From NCBI GenBank assembly GCA_934201655.1, contig CAKPXD010000074.1, positions 1-7,102 of the forward strand: a DNA stretch of 7,102 bases, written 5' to 3'. Shown here in pieces: positions 1 through 5,885 of the stretch. How positions within the stretch are numbered: position 1 is the stretch's first letter; the number at the start of each line of letters is the position of its first letter. The notes beneath the pieces are model-generated. The model saw only the letters and a list, made by a program, of their open reading frames with translations, was not told where the DNA came from and made no database searches. This DNA comes from an uncultured Streptococcus sp. GTDB lineage: Bacteria > Bacillota > Bacilli > Lactobacillales > Streptococcaceae. Made by a program: the position numbers and the translations under genes.

Positions 1-603
<603 letters not shown>

Positions 604-616
604 TTGAGCAGTTTTC

Positions 617-645
617 ATTATAACATGCTTAGATAGAGAAGACAA
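617..645 (-). promoter_or_regulatory. Promoter of mnmA
   Basis: Read on the minus strand, a -35 of TTGTCT (640-645) is separated by exactly 17 bp from a consensus -10 TATAAT (617-622). The -10 is preceded by TGT, the extended -10 common in streptococci. The predicted transcript starts near 610, giving a leader of about 75 nt that contains the duplicated hairpin motif. This is a near-consensus housekeeping promoter. Confidence 0.85.
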
Positions 646-767
646 GGAAGATGCTGACAAACCTAGCCACCTCTTTTATAAATACATGAAGATAGGATAC
701 AAAAGAAATTAATTCATCCCTAAACCTCTATTCTCTTTAAAAACTTATTTTTAAAATCAATTAAAAA

Positions 768-776
768 TGATATACT
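768..776 (+). promoter_or_regulatory. Extended -10 promoter of the 826-1644 gene
   Basis: TGATATACT is an extended -10 element (-10 TATACT at 771-776). The -35 region is AT-rich and poor (TTTTTA about 17 bp upstream). The predicted transcription start is near 783, so the mRNA would begin at or inside the AAGGAGG motif at 782-788. This makes the translation start of the downstream gene hard to explain. Confidence 0.5.
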
Positions 777-781
777 TTAAT

Positions 782-832
782 AAGGAGGAATGCGCACATA
801 ATTCCATATATACACCATCATCCATGTGCGTA
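782..832 (+). promoter_or_regulatory. Misplaced Shine-Dalgarno, three-codon ORF and inverted repeat before the 826-1644 gene
   Basis: AAGGAGG (782-788) is a near-perfect Shine-Dalgarno sequence, but the nearest ATG (790) is only 1 nt away and opens ATG CGC ACA TAA. That ATG is in the frame of the downstream gene and is cut off by the TAA at 799-801. The gene's GTG candidates (826 and 841) have no Shine-Dalgarno at normal spacing. TGCGCACAT (791-799) can pair with ATGTGCGTA (824-832) as a 9-bp stem with one G-U pair around a 24-nt loop. If it folds, AAGGAGG would lie about 10 nt from GTG 841 with the stem excluded. The pairing is visible in the sequence; the function is inference. Confidence 0.45.
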
Positions 833-1644
833 GAACTAATGTGAACAACTACAAAGATATTCTAAAATCAAAAAATACTATTTTTATTATTACACTTATT
901 GCAGGTATTGGACTTTTGACAGGCTTAGTCCTCCATCAAGAAAAAATCCAAGCAGAGAGAGGGAACGTTGCTCTCATCAAACAACAAAAAAATCAACAAG
1001 ATGTCGAACAAGTAAAAAACGCCATTAAAGACTTCAATATTGATTCTGAAACCATTATAGAAGATTGGAAAAAAATTCAAGAATTAAAACCAACTACTGA
1101 TGAAGGCAAAAAGACATTAGCAGACTTTCTCGCTTCTACTGCCGATAAAGTTACAAATCATTATAGTGAAAAAGCTTTGAAATTAGATATAAAGGATTCT
1201 GATAGCCAGTTTCAAGATAAACAAACACTTGAGACAGCCATCACTTCCTTGCAAAAAATAATAGACATCATTAAAAATATTAATTCTGCCAGCGACCAAG
1301 TTGCTCTTGAAGAAAAGATAAAACCAATTCAAGAACTAATCTCTAAATTCCAAAAACAAGTTGAAGTCTTGACCAAAAAAGAAGAAGAAAAAACTACCCA
1401 AACAGAAACGACTACTAGAGATGCCGGAATAGAAGCCAGCCGTTCAGAAGATAGTAGCTATATTCAAAGCTATCCAGAAACAAATGGAAGCATATCTAAT
1501 TCCCAAGCACCTGCAGCTGAGCAGTCTTCATCTGGTAGTACTAGTAGTGGAGGAGATAATAGCGCTAATACAGGAGGTCAAACTGCTGATTCTTCAGGTT
1601 CTCAATCAGAGTCTAATAGCGTTACAACCAGTTCGTCTAACTAA
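826..1644 (+). CDS. Membrane-anchored helical protein with Ser/Gly-rich tail, function unknown
   Basis: I do not recognise this 272-residue protein. It has a short basic N-terminus, then one hydrophobic segment at residues 18-36 (around FIITLIAGIGLL) that would act as an uncleaved anchor or signal. Residues about 45-185 are charged, Lys/Glu/Gln-rich and predicted helical, with coiled-coil character (for example QKNQQDVEQVKNAIKDF and LEEKIKPIQELISKF). A low-complexity tail from about 188 to 272 is rich in Ser, Thr, Gly and Asn (for example SSSGSTSSGGDNS). There is no cysteine, no LPXTG sorting signal and no choline-binding repeat. The topology suggests a membrane-tethered surface protein with an unstructured outer end. 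The start is uncertain: GTG 826 and GTG 841 are both possible and neither has a normally spaced ribosome binding site. Composition is more AT-rich than the sda genes, which fits an accessory gene. It is monocistronic, ending at the terminator at 1727-1753. Confidence 0.75.
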   Translation: MRRTNVNNYKDILKSKNTIFIITLIAGIGLLTGLVLHQEKIQAERGNVALIKQQKNQQDVEQVKNAIKDFNIDSETIIEDWKKIQELKPTTDEGKKTLADFLASTADKVTNHYSEKALKLDIKDSDSQFQDKQTLETAITSLQKIIDIIKNINSASDQVALEEKIKPIQELISKFQKQVEVLTKKEEEKTTQTETTTRDAGIEASRSEDSSYIQSYPETNGSISNSQAPAAEQSSSGSTSSGGDNSANTGGQTADSSGSQSESNSVTTSSSN

Positions 1645-1726
1645 TAATCTAGATGGCGAAATCCCATAAACTTGTAAGCCCTCAACACCAATGTTTATAA
1701 TGATCTCTCATCAAATGCGAACACAC

Positions 1727-1753
1727 AAAAAGAGCCTTAAATGGCTCTTTTTT
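1727..1753 (+). terminator. Rho-independent terminator after the 826-1644 gene
   Basis: AAAAAGAGCC (1727-1736) and GGCTCTTTTT (1743-1752) form a perfect 10-bp stem with a 6-nt loop, and the right arm ends in a T run. The A run on the left arm means it could also stop transcription on the minus strand, for example from the decayed fragment at 1839-1985. It sits about 85 bp after the stop codon. Confidence 0.9.
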
Positions 1754-1838
1754 AGGGCTCTATGATATTTGTAGTAGGTAAATTCCCTATAGATATTATG
1801 GGGCCAATTATTGATAAAAACTTTAGTCATCTTCGTCT

Positions 1839-1985
1839 CTATAAAAATATTTCCCTTGATAATATCAAAATTAATGCCCATATCGTACTAAGAGCTATAA
1901 TAATAGAATTTATTGGATTTATTTCAGTATGTCCAATCACTAGTCCAATTATTGGATTAGTAGACATGCTTAGATATAATAAAAA
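1839..1985 (-). pseudogene. Decayed hydrophobic C-terminal fragment, possibly an ABC-2 type permease
   Basis: Read on the minus strand from about 1985 down to a TAG at 1839-1841, roughly 49 codons give a very hydrophobic stretch. It contains MSTNPIIGLVIGH and then a likely membrane helix IIIIALSTIWALILIL, ending SREIFL. A basic RRR and a second in-frame stop (TGA, 1827-1829) follow. A last membrane helix ending in charged residues is the usual C-terminus of a small ABC-2 permease, such as lantibiotic immunity LanE/LanG proteins. That assignment is a guess from shape, not a recognised motif. The N-terminus is missing where the fragment meets the regulator fragment that begins at about 1983. 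A plus-strand reading of the same DNA (1762-1998) is also open but lacks a ribosome binding site and looks like antisense. Confidence 0.3.
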
Positions 1986-2267
1986 TGGCAAAATATGATG
2001 TTGCTGCTGAATCTCTCAACTCTTTATCTTTACAATGGTGATAAGTTACTTTGCAAACAGCTTTGCTACACTCTCTTGGAGGAAGCAAAAATAAGCAGAC
2101 AGTATGACACACTTGCGTTTTCCTATATTCGTATAGGCATTTGTACTAATGATGCTCAGTTGATACAAAATGGACTCTCCTTAGCTAAGCTAGTAGAAGA
2201 TGAACACTTACTAACAGAACTAGAGCGAGAAGTTGATATCTTTGTAAACAAAAAAGAAAGTCATTGA
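1983..2267 (+). pseudogene. C-terminal remnant of an Rgg/GadR/MutR-family transcriptional regulator
   Basis: Rgg-type regulators are about 280-300 residues long: an N-terminal helix-turn-helix followed by a helical, TPR-like peptide-sensing domain. Only the last 94 residues or so remain. The open frame starts after a TAA at 1980-1982, reads KWQNMMLLLNLSTLYLYNGD, and continues through NDAQLIQNGLSLAKLVEDEH to LLTELEREVDIFVNKKESH. The alternating helices and the D/E-rich last helix resemble the Rgg C-terminal domain. There is no DNA-binding domain and no Shine-Dalgarno before ATG 1995 or ATG 1998, so it probably makes no functional protein. Rgg genes often stand beside, or divergent from, peptide or bacteriocin genes, and the hydrophobic fragment at 1839-1985 may be part of such a lost locus. 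The family call rests on pattern recognition and is moderately sure. Confidence 0.6.
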
Positions 2268-2277
2268 GACTTCCTTT
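2253..2277. terminator. Bidirectional terminator between the Rgg remnant and the LysM gene
   Basis: AAAGAAAGTC (2253-2262) pairs with GACTTCCTTT (2268-2277) with one A/C mismatch around a 5-nt loop. Read on the minus strand the right arm runs into TTTCTTTTT, a good terminator shape about 12 nt after the LysM gene's stop. On the plus strand the tail is T-rich but interrupted. The stop codon of the Rgg remnant lies in the loop. Confidence 0.65.
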
Positions 2278-2288
2278 TCTATATCTTC

Positions 2289-2915
2289 TTAATACCAACC
2301 GTTGTTAAGCCAGAAGTTCTTAGCAGCTGTCCATGAACCGTAACGTCCTGCAACATAAGCGTCTGCTACACGTTCTTGGTTTTCAGCTGAGTAGTCGCCG
2401 TTCAAGTAAGAATCTGTCAATTGGTAACGTCCGATGTAACGTCCGTTTGTCGCTGTGTAGCTACCACCTGATTCTTTTTGAGCGATCCATTCTTTCGCTT
2501 CTGCTTCAGATCCACTTACAGTTGCAGCTGGAGCTGAGTAGCTTTCTGCTGCTGCAGGTGCTGAAGCTGGAGCTTCGTAAGTTTCTTCATATGTAGTTTC
2601 TTCTACAACAGTTTCAGCAACTGCTGGAGTTTCTTCAACTTCTGCTACAGGAGCTTCTGTTGTTGTAGTTTCAGCAACTGGAGCAGCCCCATCAATAACC
2701 AATACTTGGTCAATAAAGATAAGGTCAACATTTTTAATGTTGTTCAATTTAGCTAATTTTTCAACTGTTGTGTTGTATGTCTCAGCAATTTCTGAAAGAG
2801 TATCTCCAGGTTTAACTGTATAAGTTTTTGTTTCTTGTGCAAAAGTAAATGATGGTGCAAGGAAAGCAAGTACAACTGCAAATCCTGCAAGTTTAGTCTT
2901 AATGTTTAATTTCAT
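2289..2915 (-). CDS. Secreted LysM protein with lysozyme-like (Apf/IsaA-type) C-terminal domain
   Basis: This 208-residue exported wall protein starts with a signal peptide, MKLNIKTKLAGFAVVLAFLA, probably cleaved after FTFA near residue 26. A single LysM peptidoglycan-binding domain follows at about 31-75 (TYTVKPGDTLSEIAETYNTT). Residues about 77-135 are a low-complexity Ala/Glu/Pro/Thr linker, likely spanning the wall. The C-terminal domain (138-208) has KEWIAQKESGGSY with Glu148, then YIGRYQL and YGSWTAAKNFW. This resembles aggregation-promoting factor (Apf) and staphylococcal IsaA/SceD proteins, which have a transglycosylase- or lysozyme-like fold. Glu148 would be the catalytic acid if it is active; activity is inferred. 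Start ATG 2913-2915 has a strong AAGGAGAA site (about 2925-2935). It diverges from sdaAB. Pneumococcal homologues of this type are known members of the WalRK (VicRK) cell-wall regulon, and the upstream region has TGTTAC-type repeats. Confidence 0.92.
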   Translation of the reverse strand: MKLNIKTKLAGFAVVLAFLAPSFTFAQETKTYTVKPGDTLSEIAETYNTTVEKLAKLNNIKNVDLIFIDQVLVIDGAAPVAETTTTEAPVAEVEETPAVAETVVEETTYEETYEAPASAPAAAESYSAPAATVSGSEAEAKEWIAQKESGGSYTATNGRYIGRYQLTDSYLNGDYSAENQERVADAYVAGRYGSWTAAKNFWLNNGWY

Positions 2916-2947
2916 TTAAAAAAGTTCTCCTTCTTTCTTATACTACC

Positions 2948-2978
2948 ATGATACCTTTCTAATGTTACTATTTGTTAA
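2948..2978 (-). promoter_or_regulatory. Weak candidate promoter of the LysM gene
   Basis: On the minus strand a -10-like TATCAT (2948-2953) lies 19 bp after TTAACA (2973-2978). The predicted start near 2941 gives a leader of about 25 nt. The long spacer and imperfect -10 suggest a promoter that depends on an activator, which would fit WalR control, but this is inference. Confidence 0.35.
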
Positions 2979-3056
2979 CGAATTTGTGTAGAAATGTTAC
3001 AAAACTGTGATTTATTTACTTAAAAAAGCCACTTTTTGTTACAAAACCCTTGTTAT
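2963..3056. promoter_or_regulatory. Cluster of TGTTAC-type hexamers, candidate WalR (VicR) sites
   Basis: On the plus strand the hexamers are TGTTAC 2963-2968, TGTTAA 2973-2978, TGTTAC 2995-3000, TGTGAT 3006-3011, TGTTAC 3037-3042 and TGTTAT 3051-3056. The pair at 2995 and 3006 has the 11-bp period of the WalR consensus (two TGTWA-type half-sites separated by 5 bp), with one off-consensus base. The 11-mer TGTTACAAAAC is repeated exactly at 2995-3005 and 3037-3047, 42 bp (about four helical turns) apart. The known WalR dependence of pneumococcal LysM genes supports the idea; binding is not shown here. Confidence 0.45.
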
Positions 3057-3089
3057 TAAAGCTTTTTTAATCTTTTTATATATTTCAGA

Positions 3090-3109
3090 ATGTAAATAAG
3101 CACTTACAT
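3090..3109. promoter_or_regulatory. Palindrome at the -35 position of the sda promoter, candidate operator
   Basis: ATGTAA (3090-3095) and TTACAT (3104-3109) form a perfect 6+6 bp inverted repeat with an 8-bp centre. The centre covers the place where the -35 of the sdaAB promoter would sit (about 3098-3103), which has no consensus hexamer. A dimeric repressor or activator bound here would control the operon directly. I cannot match the site to a known streptococcal regulator. Confidence 0.5.
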
Positions 3110-3117
3110 CTAAACTT

Positions 3118-3126
3118 TGCTATAAT
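3118..3126 (+). promoter_or_regulatory. Extended -10 promoter of the sdaAB operon
   Basis: TGCTATAAT is a perfect extended -10 element with the -10 hexamer at 3121-3126. No good -35 exists at 17 bp; the position is occupied by the palindrome at 3090-3109. The predicted start near 3133 gives a leader of about 24 nt containing the AAGGGG ribosome binding site (3145-3150), 6 nt before ATG 3157. Confidence 0.8.
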
Positions 3127-3156
3127 AGAAGTAAGAATCTTTTTAAGGGGAAACAG

Positions 3157-3828
3157 ATGCAATCACTTCGTTTTCAATCTGTCTTTGATATCATTGGACC
3201 AGTCATGATTGGGCCATCTAGTAGTCACACGGCAGGAGCTGTTCGTATCGGTAAAATCGTTTCATCTATCTTTGATGATACTCCAACGGAGGTTGAATTC
3301 CAGCTTTTTAACTCTTTTGCAAAAACCTATCGTGGACACGGGACAGACCTTGCCCTTGTAGCTGGTATTTTGGGAATGGATACGGATGATCCTGAAATTC
3401 CAAATAGTTTAGAAATTGCCCACAAGCGTGGCATTAAAATCGTGTGGACCATCCAAAAGGACAGTAATGCTCCCCACCCAAATACTACGAAAATCACTGT
3501 TAAGAACGATCGTAAGACTATCAGCGTAACAGGGATTTCAATCGGCGGTGGAAATATCCAGGTTACCGAACTCAATGGTTTTGCCGTATCTCTCAACATG
3601 AACACCCCTACCATCATCATCGTTCATCAAGATGTTCCAGGTATGATTGCTCATGTGACTGAGGCTCTTTCTCGCTTTGGCATCAATATCGCTCAAATGA
3701 ATGTAACTCGAGAAAAGGCTGGCGAGAAAGCAATCATGATTATTGAAGTTGATAGTCGTAACTGTGAAGAATCTATCGAAGAGATTCGGAAAATTCCTCA
3801 TTTGCACAATGTCAATTTCTTTCAATAG
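3157..3828 (+). CDS. sdaAB: L-serine dehydratase, iron-sulfur-dependent, beta subunit
   Basis: This is one of the two subunits of the cytoplasmic [4Fe-4S] L-serine dehydratase, which converts L-serine to pyruvate and ammonia. The protein has 223 residues, the usual size for the separate beta subunit of Gram-positive bacteria. The signature GPSSSHTAGA is at residues 19-28, YRGHGTDLAL at 58-67, HPNT at 107-110 and GISIGGG at 126-132. These belong to the serine dehydratase beta domain. Residues about 150-223 form an ACT domain (TIIIVHQDVPGMIAHVTEAL and SRFGINIAQMNV), a regulatory fold that in such enzymes may bind amino acids. The start has AAGGGG 6 nt upstream. It is first in an operon, and its stop is 8 nt before the alpha subunit start. 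Some databases label the two subunits sdhA/sdhB, in differing order. Confidence 0.96.
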   Translation: MQSLRFQSVFDIIGPVMIGPSSSHTAGAVRIGKIVSSIFDDTPTEVEFQLFNSFAKTYRGHGTDLALVAGILGMDTDDPEIPNSLEIAHKRGIKIVWTIQKDSNAPHPNTTKITVKNDRKTISVTGISIGGGNIQVTELNGFAVSLNMNTPTIIIVHQDVPGMIAHVTEALSRFGINIAQMNVTREKAGEKAIMIIEVDSRNCEESIEEIRKIPHLHNVNFFQ

Positions 3829-3836
3829 GAGAAAAT

Positions 3837-4709
3837 ATGTTTTACTCTATCAAAGAATTAGTCGAACAAGCCGAACTTGACTTCCAAGGAAATGTTGCTG
3901 AGCTCATGATTACTACTGAGTATGAGCTAACTGGTCGTGAGCGTGAGGAAGTTCTCCTCCTCATGGAACGCAATCTTGAAGTCATGAAAGCTTCCGTTGA
4001 GCTTGGTCTCAGCGAAAAAAAATCTCGTAGTGGTTTAACTGGTGGAGACGCAGCTAAGCTCGACCACTACATCAAAAAAGGAAAGACCTTATCAGACTTC
4101 ACTGTCTTGTCTGCCGCCCGTAACGCCATTGCCGTTAATGAGCACAATGCCAAGATGGGCCTTGTGTGTGCGACACCAACCGCAGGTAGCGCAGGTTGTC
4201 TTCCTGCAGTTCTCACATCTGCTATTCAAAAGTTAGATTTAACGCATGAACAACAACTAGATTTTCTCTTTGCTGCTGGTGCTTTTGGGCTCGTCATTGC
4301 TAATAACGCTTCTATCTCAGGAGCTGAAGGAGGCTGTCAAGCCGAAGTTGGATCTGCCTCTGCCATGAGCGCTGCTGCCCTAACTCTAGCTGCAGGTGGA
4401 ACTCCTTACCAAGCTAGCCAGGCTATTGCCTTCGTTATCAAAAACATGCTCGGTCTTATCTGCGATCCCGTTGCAGGTTTGGTTGAAGTCCCATGTGTTA
4501 AGCGTAATGCCATGGGAGCAAGCTTCGCCTTCATCGCAGCCGATATGGCTTTAGCCGGTATCGAATCAAAAATCCCAGTTGACGAAGTCATTGATGCCAT
4601 GTACCAAGTAGGCTCTAGCCTCCCAACTGCCTTTCGTGAAACTGCCGAAGGTGGTCTCGCAGCCACACCGACAGGCCGTCGCCTTCAAAAAGAAATCTTC
4701 GGCGAATAA
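3837..4709 (+). CDS. sdaAA: L-serine dehydratase, iron-sulfur-dependent, alpha subunit
   Basis: This is the catalytic subunit carrying the [4Fe-4S] cluster, partner of SdaAB. It has 290 residues, full length for the family. GLTGGDAAKL lies at 66-75, CATPTAGSAGCLPAV at 111-125 (flexible active-site region), SGAEGGCQAEVGSA at 161-174, and ICDPVAGLVEVPC at 208-220. Cys167, Cys209 and Cys220 have the 42- and 11-residue spacing of the three cluster ligands known from the Legionella enzyme, so the cluster site appears intact. The start ATG 3837 has AGGAG (3828-3832) 4-5 nt upstream, beginning at the last base of the sdaAB stop codon, which suggests translational coupling. No cluster-assembly gene is nearby. 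The enzyme is expected to be oxygen-sensitive. Confidence 0.97.
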   Translation: MFYSIKELVEQAELDFQGNVAELMITTEYELTGREREEVLLLMERNLEVMKASVELGLSEKKSRSGLTGGDAAKLDHYIKKGKTLSDFTVLSAARNAIAVNEHNAKMGLVCATPTAGSAGCLPAVLTSAIQKLDLTHEQQLDFLFAAGAFGLVIANNASISGAEGGCQAEVGSASAMSAAALTLAAGGTPYQASQAIAFVIKNMLGLICDPVAGLVEVPCVKRNAMGASFAFIAADMALAGIESKIPVDEVIDAMYQVGSSLPTAFRETAEGGLAATPTGRRLQKEIFGE

Positions 4710-4732
4710 TTTCAAGATTACTAGGAGAATCA

Positions 4733-5362
4733 ATGTCATCCTTATCAGCCATCTTTTTCGACTTAGATGGAACCCTTGTGGACAGCTCTATCGGTATTCA
4801 CAATGGCTTCACCTATACTTTTGAACAACTTGGAGTCCCTAGTCCAGACGCAAAAACCATCCGTGGTTTTATGGGACCACCATTGGAAACTAGTTTCGCT
4901 AGTTGCTTACCAACTGAGCAGATTGAGCTAGCTATCCAGCTTTATCGTTCCTACTATAAGGAAAAAGGAGTTTACGAAGCCCAGCTCTTCCCACAAATCA
5001 AGGAACTACTCACTGAACTAGCTCAACAATATCCTCTCTATATCACGACAACAAAAAATACTCCGACAGCAGTCCATATGACAGCTAATTTTGAAATCGA
5101 TCATTTCTTTGACGGCATCTATGGTTCAAGTCCTCAAGCAGTGCATAAGGCAGATGTCATTCGTCAAGCTTTGACAACTCATAACTTGGACCCACAAAAA
5201 GTGATCCTTATCGGAGATACTAAGTTTGATATGATTGGCGCCCAAGAAACTGGCATTAAAAAACTAGCGGTTACTTGGGGATTTGGTGACGAAAAAGAAC
5301 TCATGACCTATCGACCTGACTGGGTCGCTCATCAACCAGCAGACATTTTACGTCAACTATAA
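4733..5362 (+). CDS. HAD-superfamily hydrolase, phosphoglycolate phosphatase-like
   Basis: This is a 209-residue haloacid dehalogenase-type phosphatase. Motif I is FFDLDGTLVDSS (residues 8-19) with nucleophile Asp10 and acid/base Asp12. A helical cap domain follows at about 16-83. Motif II is ITTTKNT near 104-110, the motif III lysine is probably Lys139, and motif IV is LIGDTKFDMIGA (159-170) with the Mg-binding Asp162 and Asp166. All catalytic motifs are present. The cap and motifs resemble the Gph/PgmB branch, which acts on phosphoglycolate, pyrophosphate or sugar phosphates; the substrate cannot be read from sequence. AGGAG lies at 4723-4727, 5 nt before the start. The gene follows sdaAA by 23 nt with no terminator between, so it is probably co-transcribed. 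The same gene follows serine dehydratase in pneumococcus as I recall. It ends at the terminator at 5377-5409. Confidence 0.93.
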   Translation: MSSLSAIFFDLDGTLVDSSIGIHNGFTYTFEQLGVPSPDAKTIRGFMGPPLETSFASCLPTEQIELAIQLYRSYYKEKGVYEAQLFPQIKELLTELAQQYPLYITTTKNTPTAVHMTANFEIDHFFDGIYGSSPQAVHKADVIRQALTTHNLDPQKVILIGDTKFDMIGAQETGIKKLAVTWGFGDEKELMTYRPDWVAHQPADILRQL

Positions 5363-5376
5363 TTGAAATCCTAAAC

Positions 5377-5409
5377 AAAAAATACTCCAATTAAATTGGA
5401 GTGTTTTTT
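5377..5409. terminator. Bidirectional terminator between the sda operon and the DUF805 operon
   Basis: AAAAAATACTCCAA (5377-5390) pairs with TTGGAGTGTTTTTT (5396-5409) over 14 bp, with one T-G pair and a 5-nt loop. A and T runs at the two ends make it work in both directions. It serves the plus-strand sdaAB-sdaAA-HAD operon and the minus-strand DUF805 genes, whose last stop is at 5439. Confidence 0.93.
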
Positions 5410-5438
5410 AATTTGTTCTTGCTTTGATCTGTCATTTA

Positions 5439-5798
5439 TTAGCTAGGTACTTCCTTGGTTGGCATTGCCAGCAGAACTAAAAGAATAAATCCTCCCATTG
5501 GAGCGAAAGCGAGAAAAATGAAGGCCCAGTGAAAGCCTGCGTCACGTAAACGACGAACTCTTAGAGCGATACTCGGTATGAATATCACTAGATAAAAAAT
5601 GATATAAAAACTCAGAATTCCCACACTTGCGATAGGGTCTGCTACTTCTTCTTCAGTGAAGACAGCCTGAAAATAGGTAATATAAAGAGGAATGGACAAA
5701 ATAGTATTCATTATCCAAACCCACCAAAAATCCGGACGCGTTGAACGGCCTGTGAAATCTAAAAACCCTTTAAAGAAATTTTTATAAGCTTCAATCAT
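5439..5798 (-). CDS. DUF805 membrane protein, third of three tandem paralogues
   Basis: This is a 119-residue integral membrane protein of the DUF805 (YhaH-like) family; no biochemical role is established. Family marks are GRSTRPDFWWVWI (17-29) at the start of the first membrane segment and the cytoplasmic basic loop VRRLRDAGFHW (81-91), followed by FIFLAFAPMGG. Hydrophobic segments lie at about 25-47, 56-79 and 89-112. An acidic extracytoplasmic-type loop (TEEEVAD, 48-54) is unique to this copy. The sequence ends at MPTKEVPS, so it lacks the long tail of the middle copy. The start ATG 5796-5798 has TAGGAGT, the same leader pattern as its paralogues. It is last in the operon, 73 bp after the middle gene, and is followed by the shared terminator. 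It aligns along its whole length with the other two copies and is closest to the middle one. Confidence 0.88.
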   Translation of the reverse strand: MIEAYKNFFKGFLDFTGRSTRPDFWWVWIMNTILSIPLYITYFQAVFTEEEVADPIASVGILSFYIIFYLVIFIPSIALRVRRLRDAGFHWAFIFLAFAPMGGFILLVLLAMPTKEVPS

Positions 5799-5839
5799 AA
5801 GATACTCCTAATTATATGTTAAACAGGCATGAGAACTAC

Positions 5840-5885
5840 CAGATAAGATTCAACCGTAAAACCGAAACCTTTTAGTTCTTATCTG
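5840..5885 (-). repeat. Inverted repeat straddling the stop codon of the middle DUF805 gene
   Basis: CAGATAAGA (5840-5848) and TCTTATCTG (5877-5885) are perfect 9-bp inverted copies around 28 nt. The second arm lies in the last codons of the middle DUF805 gene. An alternative pairing exists between AGAACTA (5832-5838) and TAGTTCT (5873-5879), using overlapping bases, so the two folds exclude each other. No T run follows on the minus strand, so it is not a classical terminator; it could protect a 3' end, be a processing site or act as an attenuator. Confidence 0.5.

Noticed and set aside
790..830. Programmed ribosome bypass (as in phage T4 gene 60) from the three-codon ORF into the long frame
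   Set aside because: It would need matching take-off and landing codons in the right frame. The codon before the stop is ACA, and the ACA in the gap (812-814) is in another frame.
793..830. A 38-bp mini-insertion with 7-bp terminal inverted repeats
   Set aside because: No target-site duplication is seen, and removing the exact segment does not restore a frame. A simple stem-loop is the smaller claim.
1762..1998. Plus-strand 78-codon frame after the terminator
   Set aside because: It has no ribosome binding site and follows a terminator directly. Its hydrophobic part is the mirror of the minus-strand fragment, which looks more protein-like.
2333..2596. Plus-strand 87-codon frame over the LysM gene
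   Set aside because: It is antisense to the Ala/Glu/Pro/Thr linker and lysozyme-like domain; the low-complexity codons leave the opposite strand open by chance.
3327..4666. Minus-strand frames of 86-97 codons across sdaAB and sdaAA
   Set aside because: They are antisense shadows of two highly conserved enzyme genes.
5811..5816. A perfect TATAAT (minus strand) just before the third DUF805 gene
   Set aside because: Transcription would start within the ribosome binding site and remove it, and no -35 is present. It is probably chance in AT-rich DNA.
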